A stretch of 13,998 bases of DNA from JAXHUH01 sp034211175 (GCA_034211175.1 JAXHUH010000117.1:1-13998), one strand, 5' to 3'; counted from the first letter of the stretch, positions 1 through 7,046 are shown. Numbers and translations are program-made. Notes: a model not told the origin generated them from the sequence alone.

Positions 1-1
1 G

Positions 2-1891
2 CCCCCGCCTGCACCCGAGCCGCCCGAGGCCCCGGCGGTCGCCGACGAGCCCGCGGTCGCCGCCGAGGCACCCTCGGCCCCGGCCGACCAGCCGGCCGCG
101 GCCGGCCAGGAGCCCTCCTCTGTTCCGACGTCGTCGAGCATGTCTCGCAGTGGCGCCATGGAGGTGACCGACCGGCCCGGCGCGGAGATGAAGAGCAAGG
201 GCGTCAGCGACACCTCGATCCGTGTCGATGTCGGCCTGCTCGACAACCTGATGACCCTGGTCGGCGAGCTCGTGCTGGCCCGCAACCAGATCATGCAGAT
301 GGTGTCGACGAGCCAGGACACCAACATGGCCGCCGTCGCCCAACGACTGAACCTGATCACGACCGAGCTGCAGGAAGGCGCGATGAAGACGCGCATGCAG
401 CCGATCGGCAACCTGTGGTCGAAGTTCCCCCGCATCGTGCGCGACCTCGCCGTGGCCTGCGAGAAGTCGGTGCGCCTGGAGATGGAGGGCCAGGACACCG
501 AGCTCGACAAGACGATCATCGAGGCGATCCGCGACCCGCTCACCCACCTCGTGCGCAACGCGGTCGACCACGGCATCGAGCCTCCCGACGCCCGCAACGC
601 GGTGGGCAAGCACCCGGAGGGCCGGCTCTCCCTGCGTGCGTACCACGAGGGCGGCACGGTCACGATCGAGATCTCCGACGACGGCGGCGGCATCGACCCC
701 GAGAAGCTGCGGGCCAACGCGGTCGCCAAGAACGTCATCGCCTCGAACAAGGCGGCGACGATGAGCGAGCGCGAGCTCCTCCAGCTCATCTTCGCCCCCG
801 GCTTCTCGACCGCCCCGAAGGTCACGAACGTGTCGGGCCGAGGCGTCGGCATGGACGTGGTGCGCACCAACATCGAGAAGATCGGTGGCACGGTCGACGT
901 GCAGAGCACGATCGGCCAGGGCACGGTCCTGCGGATCAAGATCCCGCTGACGCTGGCGATCATCCCCGCGCTCGTCATCGCCTCCGGCGAGGAGCGCTAC
1001 GCGATCCCCCAGATCAGCCTCGTCGAGCTCGTGCGCCTCGACGGCGCCGAGGCCCGCAACGCGGTGGAGACGATCCACGGCGCGCCGGTCTATCGACTGC
1101 GGGGCCGGCTGCTGCCCCTCGTGTACCTCCACGAGGTCCTCGGCACGAAGGAACCCGACCCGTCCGGGTCGGTCAACATCGTCGTGCTCCAGGCCGACGA
1201 CCGCCAGTTCGGCCTCGTCGTCGAAGGTGTGCGGGACAGCGCCGAGATCGTGGTGAAGCCGCTCGGCCACCACCTCAAGGGCATCCCGACCTTCGCCGGC
1301 GCCACCATGATGGGCGACGGCCTCGTCGGCCTGATCCTCGACGTCATGGGCCTGGCCCAGCTCGCCCACGTCGTCGGCGCCGACAGCGAGAAGGGCTCGG
1401 TCGACAAGGTCGCCACCGCCGCCGAGCAGGCCGGCGAGCGCCAGGCGCTGCTCCTGTTCGCGACACCCGACGACGGGCGCATGGCCATCCCGCTGGCCGC
1501 CGTCGATCGACTCGAGGAGTTCTCCCTCGACAACACCGAGGCGGTCGGCAGCCAGGACGTCATCCAGTACCGCGGCCAGATCATGCCGCTGGTGCACGTG
1601 TCGAGCGTCCTGCCGGAGCGCCGGATGGACATGCGGTCCTACGAGGAGATGGAGGAGCGCAGGACCATGCACGTCGTGGTCCACCGCGTCGGCGAGCGCC
1701 GGGTCGGGCTCGTCGTCGACCGGATCCACGACATCGTCGAGGACAACCTCGTGCTCGCCCCGGCGAGCCGGGCGTTCACGCTCGGCACGGTCGTCGTCAA
1801 CGACCGGGTGACCGAGGTCATCGACCTCCCGGCCGTCCTCGACGCCGCCGGGCTCAACGACCGGACGATCGAGATGCTCGGAGCGGCGTGA
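2..1891 (+). CDS. cheA: Chemotaxis histidine kinase CheA, 5'-truncated, with two C-terminal CheW-like domains
   Basis: CheA autophosphorylates on an N-terminal histidine in receptor arrays and passes phosphate to CheY and CheB. The frame is open to the left edge, so the P1 phosphotransfer domain (and any P2) is outside the window; 629 residues are visible. Order: a Pro/Ala/Glu-rich linker (2-140), the P3 dimerisation helices beginning SIRVDVGLLDNLMTLVGEL (from about 215), then the P4 ATPase domain with its N box HLVRNAVDHG (about 547-576), G1 box DDGGGID (about 677) and G2 box GRGVGMD (about 836). The first CheW-like P5 domain runs about 955-1380. A short linker then leads to a second CheW-like domain, about 1441-1860, starting QALLLFATPDDGRMAIPL. 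The ATG at 140 lies inside the linker and is not the true start. The stop is one base before cheW. The identification is secure; the tandem CheW arrangement is read from the translation. Confidence 0.97.
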   Translation, partial: PPPAPEPPEAPAVADEPAVAAEAPSAPADQPAAAGQEPSSVPTSSSMSRSGAMEVTDRPGAEMKSKGVSDTSIRVDVGLLDNLMTLVGELVLARNQIMQMVSTSQDTNMAAVAQRLNLITTELQEGAMKTRMQPIGNLWSKFPRIVRDLAVACEKSVRLEMEGQDTELDKTIIEAIRDPLTHLVRNAVDHGIEPPDARNAVGKHPEGRLSLRAYHEGGTVTIEISDDGGGIDPEKLRANAVAKNVIASNKAATMSERELLQLIFAPGFSTAPKVTNVSGRGVGMDVVRTNIEKIGGTVDVQSTIGQGTVLRIKIPLTLAIIPALVIASGEERYAIPQISLVELVRLDGAEARNAVETIHGAPVYRLRGRLLPLVYLHEVLGTKEPDPSGSVNIVVLQADDRQFGLVVEGVRDSAEIVVKPLGHHLKGIPTFAGATMMGDGLVGLILDVMGLAQLAHVVGADSEKGSVDKVATAAEQAGERQALLLFATPDDGRMAIPLAAVDRLEEFSLDNTEAVGSQDVIQYRGQIMPLVHVSSVLPERRMDMRSYEEMEERRTMHVVVHRVGERRVGLVVDRIHDIVEDNLVLAPASRAFTLGTVVVNDRVTEVIDLPAVLDAAGLNDRTIEMLGAA

Positions 1892-1892
1892 G

Positions 1893-2327
1893 ATGCCCAC
1901 CATGCAGTTCAGCACGTTCACCGTGGCGGACCACCTGTTCGGCATCGAGGTCCTGCGGGTCCAGGAGGTGATCCGCCACCTGGAGATGACGCCGGTACCG
2001 CTGGCGTCGCGCGACATCAGCGGGCTCATCAACCTGCGGGGCCAGATCGTCACCGCGATCGACCTGCGCGAGAAGCTCGACATGCCCCAGCGCACCGACG
2101 GGAAGCTGCCGATGAACGTGGTCGTGCGCAGCGAGGAGTCCTCGGTGAGCCTCCTCGTCGACGCCATCGGCGACGTCATCGAGGTCGACCAGGACGCCTT
2201 CGAGCGCCCGCCGGAGACCATGGAGGGCGTCGCCCGCCACCTCATCCGCGGGGCCTACAAGCTCGACGGACGGCTGCTCCTCGTCCTCGACATCGAGCGC
2301 GTCCTCGCGGTCGCGACCCCGGCCTGA
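1893..2327 (+). CDS. cheW: Chemotaxis coupling protein CheW
   Basis: CheW is the cytoplasmic adaptor that links methyl-accepting receptors to CheA. The 144-residue product is one CheW domain of normal length. It opens with the FSTFTVADHLFGIEVLRVQE pattern, followed by ISGLINLRGQIVTAIDLREKL, which is the core β-barrel segment facing CheA and the receptor. Later come VSLLVDAIGDVIEV and GAYKLDGRLLLVLDIERVL, both typical of the family. The ATG lies one base after the cheA stop, and GGAG at 1880-1883 sits 9 bases upstream inside the cheA end, which supports this start; an in-frame ATG at 1902 is a weaker alternative. Tight spacing implies translation coupled to cheA. This free CheW would compete or cooperate with the two CheW domains on CheA. 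Confidence 0.96.
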   Translation: MPTMQFSTFTVADHLFGIEVLRVQEVIRHLEMTPVPLASRDISGLINLRGQIVTAIDLREKLDMPQRTDGKLPMNVVVRSEESSVSLLVDAIGDVIEVDQDAFERPPETMEGVARHLIRGAYKLDGRLLLVLDIERVLAVATPA

Positions 2328-2504
2328 GCGGCTGCCGAACGCGATCACGGACCGACCGATGCAGCCATCCCTCCGCGCCGACCACCGGGCACCGCCACGT
2401 GCCGAACGGCTCCCGCACGGGGCCCACACCGACGCTCCCGACACCCGAACCGGCGAACCCATGAACCGCACCACCACCGAAACCACGAGGGCGAGGGCAC
2501 GAGG
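2328..2504 (+). other. C-rich, T-poor gap between cheW and cheY with an upstream mini-ORF
   Basis: This is the only sizeable gap in the chemotaxis cluster. Bases 2401-2460 contain, by hand count, 30 C, 16 G, 12 A and 2 T, unlike the flanking genes. No convincing hairpin or -35/-10 pair was seen. A short frame from ATG 2359 (or ATG 2461) ends at TGA 2506-2508, which overlaps the cheY ATG as ATGA. The region could be a leader, a Rho-loading region, or simply spacer. Confidence 0.4.
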
Positions 2505-2888
2505 ATGAGCAGGCGCGCACTGGTCGTCGACGACTCCCGAGCGACACGAGCGCTGTTGAAGCGGCTTCTGGTCGGCTGCGACTTCGAGACAGCCGAAGCC
2601 GGCAACGGCATCGAGGGCCTCGAACGGCTCCAGGAGATCGGGGCCGTCGACCTCTGCCTCGTCGACTGGAACATGCCGCAGATGGACGGCCTGCAGTTCA
2701 TCCAGGAGGTCCGCAAGATCAGCGAGTACGAGCGGATGATCCTGATGATGGTCACCTCCGAGAACGAGCCGGCCTACATCGCCCGCGCGCTCAAGGCCGG
2801 TGCGGACGAGTACGCGATGAAGCCGCTGACCCGCGAGGGCCTGCTCGAGAAGCTCGAGCTCATCGGCTTCGGAGTCTCCGAGTCGTGA
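2505..2888 (+). CDS. cheY: Single-domain response regulator CheY (first copy)
   Basis: This is a 127-residue stand-alone receiver domain with no output domain, the normal form of CheY, which carries phosphate from CheA to the motility machinery. The acidic pair is D9/D10 (LVVDDS), the phospho-acceptor is D54 (LVDWNMP), the conserved Thr/Ser is T84 (MVTSENE), the conserved lysine is K106 (AMKP) and the switch aromatic is Y103. A short purine-rich GAGG-type ribosome site lies just before the ATG. Its last bases overlap the cheB GTG start (GTGA), so the two are probably translationally coupled. It differs clearly from the second CheY in the cluster, so the two may have different jobs, for example output and phosphate sink; which is which cannot be told from sequence. 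Confidence 0.93.
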   Translation: MSRRALVVDDSRATRALLKRLLVGCDFETAEAGNGIEGLERLQEIGAVDLCLVDWNMPQMDGLQFIQEVRKISEYERMILMMVTSENEPAYIARALKAGADEYAMKPLTREGLLEKLELIGFGVSES

Positions 2889-3979
2889 GCCGCATCCGGG
2901 TGATGGTCGTCGACGACTCGGCGATGCTGCGTCGACTCATCACCGACGCCCTGTCAGGGGCCGACGACATCGAGGTGGTCGGCGTCGCGCCGAACGGCCA
3001 GATCGCGGTGTCGCAGATCGACGAGCTGCGACCGGACGTGATCACGCTCGACGTCGAGATGCCGGTCATGGACGGGCTGCAGACGGTGCGGGAGATCCGC
3101 AAGCGCCACACCCGGCTGCCGGTGATCATGTTCAGCACGCTGACCGAGGAGGGTGGCTGGGCGACCCTCGACGCCCTCTCCCACGGCGCGAGCGACTACC
3201 TCACCAAGCCGAGCGGCACCGGCTCGCTCGCCGCGTCGATCGCCGTCGTGCGTGGCGAGCTCGTGCCCAAGATCCGCGCGCTGTGCCACCGCGCGCCGGC
3301 GGCGACGATTCGGCCGACGCCGATCCGCGAGGCCATGTCGGCCCGGCCGAAGCGCACCCAGACCACCAAGATCGAAGCCGTCGTCATCGGCGTCTCGACC
3401 GGTGGGCCCCGGGCGCTCGCCGAGGTCATCCCGGCGCTGCCCGCCGACCTGGCCGTGCCCGTGCTCGTGGTCCAGCACATGCCGGCGATGTTCACCCGGC
3501 TCCTGGCCGAACGACTCGACGCCTCGTCCAAGGTCACCGTGGTCGAGGGAAGCGACGGCATGGCCATCCAGGCCGGGACCGTCTACGTGGCGCCCGGCGG
3601 GTCCCACATGGACATCGCCGGGCGGCTCGCCCGCCACACCATCCGGATCTTCGAGGATCCCCCGGAGAACTCGTGCCGCCCGTCGGTCGACCCGCTGTTC
3701 CGCTCCGCGGCCGCGGTCTACCGCAAGCACGTGCTCGCCGTGATGTTGACCGGCATGGGCAGTGACGGACTCGGCGGATCGAAGGCGATCGCCGCCGCCG
3801 AGGGCCAGGTCATCGCCCAGGACGAGGCCACGAGCGTCGTCTGGGGCATGCCCGGCGAGGTCACCCGGGCCGGGTTGGCAGAGGCCGTCCTCCCCCTCGA
3901 CCGGATCGCCGGGGAGATCTCACGTCGCGTGGCCTTCGGGCGCACCGCGGCCACCGACCGAGTCCAGGGAGGCATCTGA
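2885..3979 (+). CDS. cheB: Chemotaxis protein-glutamate methylesterase / glutamine deamidase CheB
   Basis: CheB removes methyl groups from receptor glutamates (and deamidates glutamines) when phosphorylated by CheA, giving adaptation opposite to CheR. The 364-residue length is usual. The receiver domain is about residues 1-120, with D10/D11, phospho-acceptor D56 (TLDVEMP), ST at 84-85 and K108. A basic linker follows (about 135-162). The esterase domain is about 163-355, with the catalytic triad visible as S171 in GVSTGG, H198 in VQHMP and D294 in TGMGSDG. The start is GTG at 2885, overlapping the cheY stop by 4 bases. cheR follows after 2 bases, pairing the two opposing adaptation enzymes. 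All catalytic residues are present, so it should be active. Confidence 0.97.
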   Translation: MSRIRVMVVDDSAMLRRLITDALSGADDIEVVGVAPNGQIAVSQIDELRPDVITLDVEMPVMDGLQTVREIRKRHTRLPVIMFSTLTEEGGWATLDALSHGASDYLTKPSGTGSLAASIAVVRGELVPKIRALCHRAPAATIRPTPIREAMSARPKRTQTTKIEAVVIGVSTGGPRALAEVIPALPADLAVPVLVVQHMPAMFTRLLAERLDASSKVTVVEGSDGMAIQAGTVYVAPGGSHMDIAGRLARHTIRIFEDPPENSCRPSVDPLFRSAAAVYRKHVLAVMLTGMGSDGLGGSKAIAAAEGQVIAQDEATSVVWGMPGEVTRAGLAEAVLPLDRIAGEISRRVAFGRTAATDRVQGGI

Positions 3980-3981
3980 CG

Positions 3982-4800
3982 GTGCTGGCAGCGCACGACT
4001 TCGACTTCATCTGCCGGCTCGTGCGCGAGCGGGCGGCCATCGTCCTGGAACCGGGCAAGGAGTACCTGGCGCAGAGCCGGCTCGAGCCGGTGGCCAAGGA
4101 GGCGGGCCTCGGTTCCGTGACCGAGCTCGTCGCCGCCCTCCGCACGGGGACCTCCCGGGGCCTGCACGACAAGGTCATCGACGCGATGACGACGAACGAG
4201 ACCTCGTTCTTTCGTGACAACCACCCCTACGAGAGCCTCCGCAAGTCGATCCTGCCGGAGATCATCGAACGGAACGCCTCGCGACGTTCGCTCGACATCT
4301 GGTGCTGCGCGTCGTCGACGGGCCAGGAGCCCTACAGCGTCGCCCTCACCATCAAGGAGCACTTCCCCGAGCTCTCCACCTGGCGGGTCAACATCCGGGC
4401 GACGGACATCTCGCCGTCGGCGCTCGACAAGGCGCGCTCCGGTCGCTTCTCGCAGCTCGAGGTGAACCGCGGCCTACCGGTGACGCTGCTCGTCAAGTGG
4501 TTCACACGCCAGGGTGCGTTCTGGGAGATCGACCCCTCGATCCGCAGCCTGGTCTCGTTCGAGCTGCAGAACCTGGCGGCACCGTGGATGGCCACGATGC
4601 CCTATGACCTGGTGCTGCTGAGGAACGTCCTCATCTACTTCGACCTCGAGACGAAGCGGCAGATCCTCGGCCAGGTGCGGAAGGTGTTGCGGCCCGGCGG
4701 CTACCTGCTGCTCGGCGGTTCGGAGACAACGCTGGCGATCGACAACAACTACGAACGGGTGACCATGGATCGCACCGGCTGGCATCGGCCCATCAAGTAG
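3982..4800 (+). CDS. cheR: Chemotaxis protein-glutamate O-methyltransferase CheR
   Basis: CheR methylates receptor glutamates using S-adenosylmethionine, resetting receptor sensitivity. The 272-residue protein has the N-terminal helical CheR_N domain (about 1-75), then the family signature TTNETSFFRD (70-79), the SAM-binding loop WCCASSTGQEP (107-117), the acidic residue of TDIS (142) and the LRNVLIYF motif (213-220). These are all diagnostic of CheR. The start is GTG at 3982, preceded 9 bases upstream by a strong GGGAGG ribosome site (3967-3972) inside the end of cheB. No tetratricopeptide extension or C-terminal receptor-tether domain is present. The stop codon is part of the ribosome site of the next gene. 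Confidence 0.97.
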   Translation: MLAAHDFDFICRLVRERAAIVLEPGKEYLAQSRLEPVAKEAGLGSVTELVAALRTGTSRGLHDKVIDAMTTNETSFFRDNHPYESLRKSILPEIIERNASRRSLDIWCCASSTGQEPYSVALTIKEHFPELSTWRVNIRATDISPSALDKARSGRFSQLEVNRGLPVTLLVKWFTRQGAFWEIDPSIRSLVSFELQNLAAPWMATMPYDLVLLRNVLIYFDLETKRQILGQVRKVLRPGGYLLLGGSETTLAIDNNYERVTMDRTGWHRPIK

Positions 4801-4804
4801 GAGG
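4799..4804 (+). promoter_or_regulatory. Ribosome binding site embedded in the cheR stop codon
   Basis: AGGAGG begins on the second base of the cheR TAG stop and ends only 4 bases before the GTG start of cheX at 4809. The overlap implies that ribosomes finishing cheR help start cheX. The spacing is short but still workable, and no better in-frame start matches this site. Confidence 0.7.
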
Positions 4805-4808
4805 ATCA

Positions 4809-5300
4809 GTGTTCCTGAACGACGAAGACGTGGCAATGCTGGTCGGTGACGTCTGGAGCTCGATCGTCGGCATCGAGCTGGCGCCGACCGGACCGAGCGA
4901 ACAGTCCACCGAACGCAGCCTCACCGGGATGATCAACATCGAAGGCGACTGGAACGGCACGGTGACCGTGCACGTCAGCGCAGAGCTCGCGCTCGCCGCG
5001 GCCGCCTCGATGTTCGGCATGGAGCCCGAGGAGACCACGGCCGCCGAGATCGAGGACGCACTCGGCGAGATCACCAACATGACCGGCGGTGGCATCAAGG
5101 CACTCGTTCCCGGGCTCGCCCAGTTGTCGCTTCCCACGGTCGTGAAGGGAGCGGACTACGAGATCAAGATCCCGCGCAGTCATCCGATCAAGGAGCTGTG
5201 GTTCACGGCCAATCAGAATGCCGTGACCATCACGGTCTTCGAGGGAGAACCATCGAGCGGCGCGACGGACGGCGCCGCCGGCGGCGAACAGGCAGTCTGA
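4809..5300 (+). CDS. cheX: CheX-type CheY-P phosphatase
   Basis: CheX proteins dephosphorylate CheY-P and stand in for CheZ or CheC in many bacteria. The 163-residue product fits the family. It has a β-strand segment SLTGMINIEGDWNGTVTVHV (38-57), a helix with AAAASMFGMEPEE, and then the active-site helix EDALGEITNMTGGGIK (82-97). In that helix the ExxN catalytic pair is E87 and N90, as known for CheX and CheC. Residues IPRSHPIKELWFTANQNAVTITVFE form the closing strands. A Gly/Ala-rich tail of about 15 residues ends the protein. It lies between cheR and a cheY, the expected company for a CheY-P phosphatase. Family membership is well supported; which of the two CheY proteins is its substrate is unknown. 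Confidence 0.85.
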   Translation: MFLNDEDVAMLVGDVWSSIVGIELAPTGPSEQSTERSLTGMINIEGDWNGTVTVHVSAELALAAAASMFGMEPEETTAAEIEDALGEITNMTGGGIKALVPGLAQLSLPTVVKGADYEIKIPRSHPIKELWFTANQNAVTITVFEGEPSSGATDGAAGGEQAV

Positions 5301-5318
5301 GAGGTAGGAGAGGAACAG

Positions 5319-5678
5319 ATGCGGATACTCATCGTTGACGACAGCCGTGCGATGCGAATGATCGTGACGCGCACGCTGCGACAGAGCGGCTACAAGTCCG
5401 CGGAGTTCTCCGAGGCGGAGGACGGCGCGAAGGCGCTCGCGGCGATCCAGGACGATTGCCCAGATCTCGTGCTCAGCGATTGGAACATGCCGGAGATGAG
5501 CGGCATCGAACTGCTCCGAGCGCTTCGCGAAGAGGGCATCAACGTCCCCTTCGGTTTCGTGACCTCGGAGGGGACGCCCGAGATGCGGGCGCAGGCCATG
5601 GAGGCCGGCGCCAAGTTCCTGATCGCGAAGCCCTTCACCGCTGACGATTTCGACCGAGCACTGGCCGGGGTGGCTTGA
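5319..5678 (+). CDS. cheY: Single-domain response regulator CheY (second copy)
   Basis: This 119-residue receiver domain is complete: D7/D8 (LIVDDS), phospho-acceptor D54 (LSDWNMP), T82 (FVTSEG), K104 (IAKPF) and the switch aromatic position F100. Its ribosome site is strong, with AGGAG at 5306-5310 and a second purine run before ATG 5319. It sits 18 bases after cheX, and its stop overlaps the ATG of the next cheX-like gene, so it is embedded between two putative CheY-P phosphatases. That position suggests it is the main substrate of one or both, or a phosphate sink, while the first CheY talks to the motor. This is an inference from gene order only. Confidence 0.93.
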   Translation: MRILIVDDSRAMRMIVTRTLRQSGYKSAEFSEAEDGAKALAAIQDDCPDLVLSDWNMPEMSGIELLRALREEGINVPFGFVTSEGTPEMRAQAMEAGAKFLIAKPFTADDFDRALAGVA

Positions 5679-6154
5679 TGAGTGAGTTCCTGCCCAAGGA
5701 CAGCGACCTGTCCGAACTGATCGAGAGCCTCCTCGGTCGCGAACCGAAGGTGACGGGGGGCGCCCTGCCCGACAGCGAGGTGGCGGTCGTCGCCTCCTAC
5801 GTCGACCGCGAGGGCAGCCTCGAGTGCCTGGTCGTCACCGACATCGCCCTCGGCGCCTACCTCGGGGCCGCGCTGGCGCTCGTGCCCAAGGGCGGCGCGC
5901 AGGACTGCGTCGACGAGGGTGCGCTGTCGTCGAACCTCAAGGAGAACTTCCACGAGGTGCTCAACATCATGGCGAGCCTGTTCAACACGACGGAGGGCTC
6001 CCGCCACGTGCGCCTCAGCGAGGTCCACTACGGCCCCGCCGACCAGGCCTCCGATGGTGCCCGGGGGCTCTCGCAGGCACCGGGTGAGCGGGCCGACTTC
6101 GAGGTCGTGGTCGAGAACTACGGCACGGGCAAGCTGGCCGTCCTCGTGGCGTGA
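5678..6154 (+). CDS. Divergent CheX/CheC-like protein, last gene of the chemotaxis cluster
   Basis: The 158-residue product is weakly related to the CheX/CheC fold. Strand-like segments VAVVASYVDREGSLECLVVT and a helix AYLGAALALVPKG precede the helix LKENFHEVLNIMASLFN. In that helix the E93-x-x-N96 pair lies where the phosphatase ExxN motif of CheX is found. The glycines that normally follow the motif are replaced by a more hydrophobic sequence, and the C-terminal third (RGLSQAPGERADFEVVVENYG) has no match I recognise. ATG 5678 is preferred because it overlaps the cheY stop as ATGA; a TTG one codon earlier is possible. It could be a second CheY-P phosphatase with different specificity, or a non-catalytic CheY-P binder. 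The cluster position is firm; the biochemical role is a guess. Confidence 0.6.
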   Translation: MSEFLPKDSDLSELIESLLGREPKVTGGALPDSEVAVVASYVDREGSLECLVVTDIALGAYLGAALALVPKGGAQDCVDEGALSSNLKENFHEVLNIMASLFNTTEGSRHVRLSEVHYGPADQASDGARGLSQAPGERADFEVVVENYGTGKLAVLVA

Positions 6155-6155
6155 A

Positions 6156-6185
6156 CCGTCGCGGGCGGTTCGCCGCCCGTGACGG
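6156..6185 (+). terminator. 13-bp hairpin with UUCG loop after the chemotaxis cluster
   Basis: The arms 6156-6168 and 6173-6185 pair over 13 bp (one G-U) around the loop TTCG (6169-6172). The hairpin begins 2 bases after the last cluster stop. No T-run follows, so it is either an actinobacterial-type terminator without a U tract or a 3'-end stabiliser. Confidence 0.7.
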
Positions 6186-6215
6186 AGACGGTCGGGCCGG
6201 CCGTCGTGGCGTCGC

Positions 6216-6236
6216 TTCCGGGGACCGCCCCCGGAA
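6216..6236. terminator. 8-bp perfect hairpin in the convergent gap
   Basis: TTCCGGGG (6216-6223) and CCCCGGAA (6229-6236) pair perfectly around a 5-base loop. It lies between the chemotaxis cluster and the 3' end of the - strand operon, 54 bases beyond that operon's stop. It may therefore serve as the terminator for the folP-like transcript. No T-run is present on either side. Confidence 0.5.
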
Positions 6237-6290
6237 CGGACCGCACGACGCCGGCCGACGGATCGCGCCGGGCGACGGCGACGCCGTTGC

Positions 6291-7046
6291 TCAGGCGTGG
6301 GCCCGCGCCTCGGCGGCGCGCACGACCGTCGGGTAGTGGCACCGGCCGAGCTCGGGGGCCTGACGAACGACGATGTCGAGCAGCTCGGCGTGCTGCACGG
6401 TGTCCTTCCACGGCAGCGCGATGTAGAGCGGTCGACCGAACGTCCGCAGGCGGCCGAGGTTGTTGTACACCTGCTTCTGGTAGACGAAGCGCTGCTCCCA
6501 CGGCCAGTGCGGTGGGGCGAAGCCGGTGCCGGGGTCGACGGCGACCCGGTCGCGGATCCCGTAGCGGTCGCAGCGGGCCAATGCCGCGGTGAAGAAGTCG
6601 ACCAGCACCTCGACGGGATCGCCCTCGACGAGCGCCATCCGCTTCGGGTCGGGGCCGGACAGGAACGGGAGCACGACCTCGCACCCCGCCTCCGCCGCCA
6701 CCTCCAGCATCTCGTCCTGCTGGAGCCCGTCGGCGGCGTTGAGCACGGTCGCGCCGGCCTCCAGCGCCCGGCGGGCGACCGACGGCCGCCACGTGTCCAC
6801 CGACAGCGGGACCCCGAGCGCGGCGAGCGGCCCGACGAGGGGCGCCAGGCGCTCCCACTCGACGTCGTCGCTGACGACGTCGGCGATGTCGGTCGACCCC
6901 TGGCCACCGAGGTCGATGCCGTTCGCGCCGTCGGCGAGCAGCCGCCTGGCCCGGGCCAGCGCCGCGTCGGGGCCGTCGACGATCGAGTCGGTGTTCAGCG
7001 AGTCCGGTGACGCGTTCACGACCCCGTACAGGAACATGGCGCTCAT
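6291..7046 (-). CDS. Divergent dihydropteroate-synthase-like protein (FolP2-like)
   Basis: The 251-residue product keeps the TIM-barrel plan of dihydropteroate synthase. It has GVVNASPDSLN (8-18), GANGIDLGGQGST (40-52), SVDTWRPSVARRALEAGA (82-99), LNAADG (102-107) and VDPGTGF (170-176). True FolP proteins read NVTPDSFSDGG in the first loop, GGESTRPG in the second, an SRKS-type lysine motif and a C-terminal RVHD. Here the first loop reads NASPDSLNTDS, GGESTRPG becomes GGQGST, the lysine motif is replaced by LPWKD (211-215), and RVHD is missing. It follows gpgS with an ATGA overlap. In mycobacteria a second folP (folP2) also neighbours gpgS, and that paralogue is not regarded as a working folate enzyme. 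A pterin- or sugar-related role is possible; no function is assigned. Confidence 0.8.
   Translation of the reverse strand: MSAMFLYGVVNASPDSLNTDSIVDGPDAALARARRLLADGANGIDLGGQGSTDIADVVSDDVEWERLAPLVGPLAALGVPLSVDTWRPSVARRALEAGATVLNAADGLQQDEMLEVAAEAGCEVVLPFLSGPDPKRMALVEGDPVEVLVDFFTAALARCDRYGIRDRVAVDPGTGFAPPHWPWEQRFVYQKQVYNNLGRLRTFGRPLYIALPWKDTVQHAELLDIVVRQAPELGRCHYPTVVRAAEARAHA

Noticed and set aside
5390..6907. 505-codon reading frame on the - strand
   Set aside because: It runs antisense through cheY, the cheX-like gene and the hairpins, and is Arg/Ser/Pro-rich with no domain; a GC-driven shadow frame.
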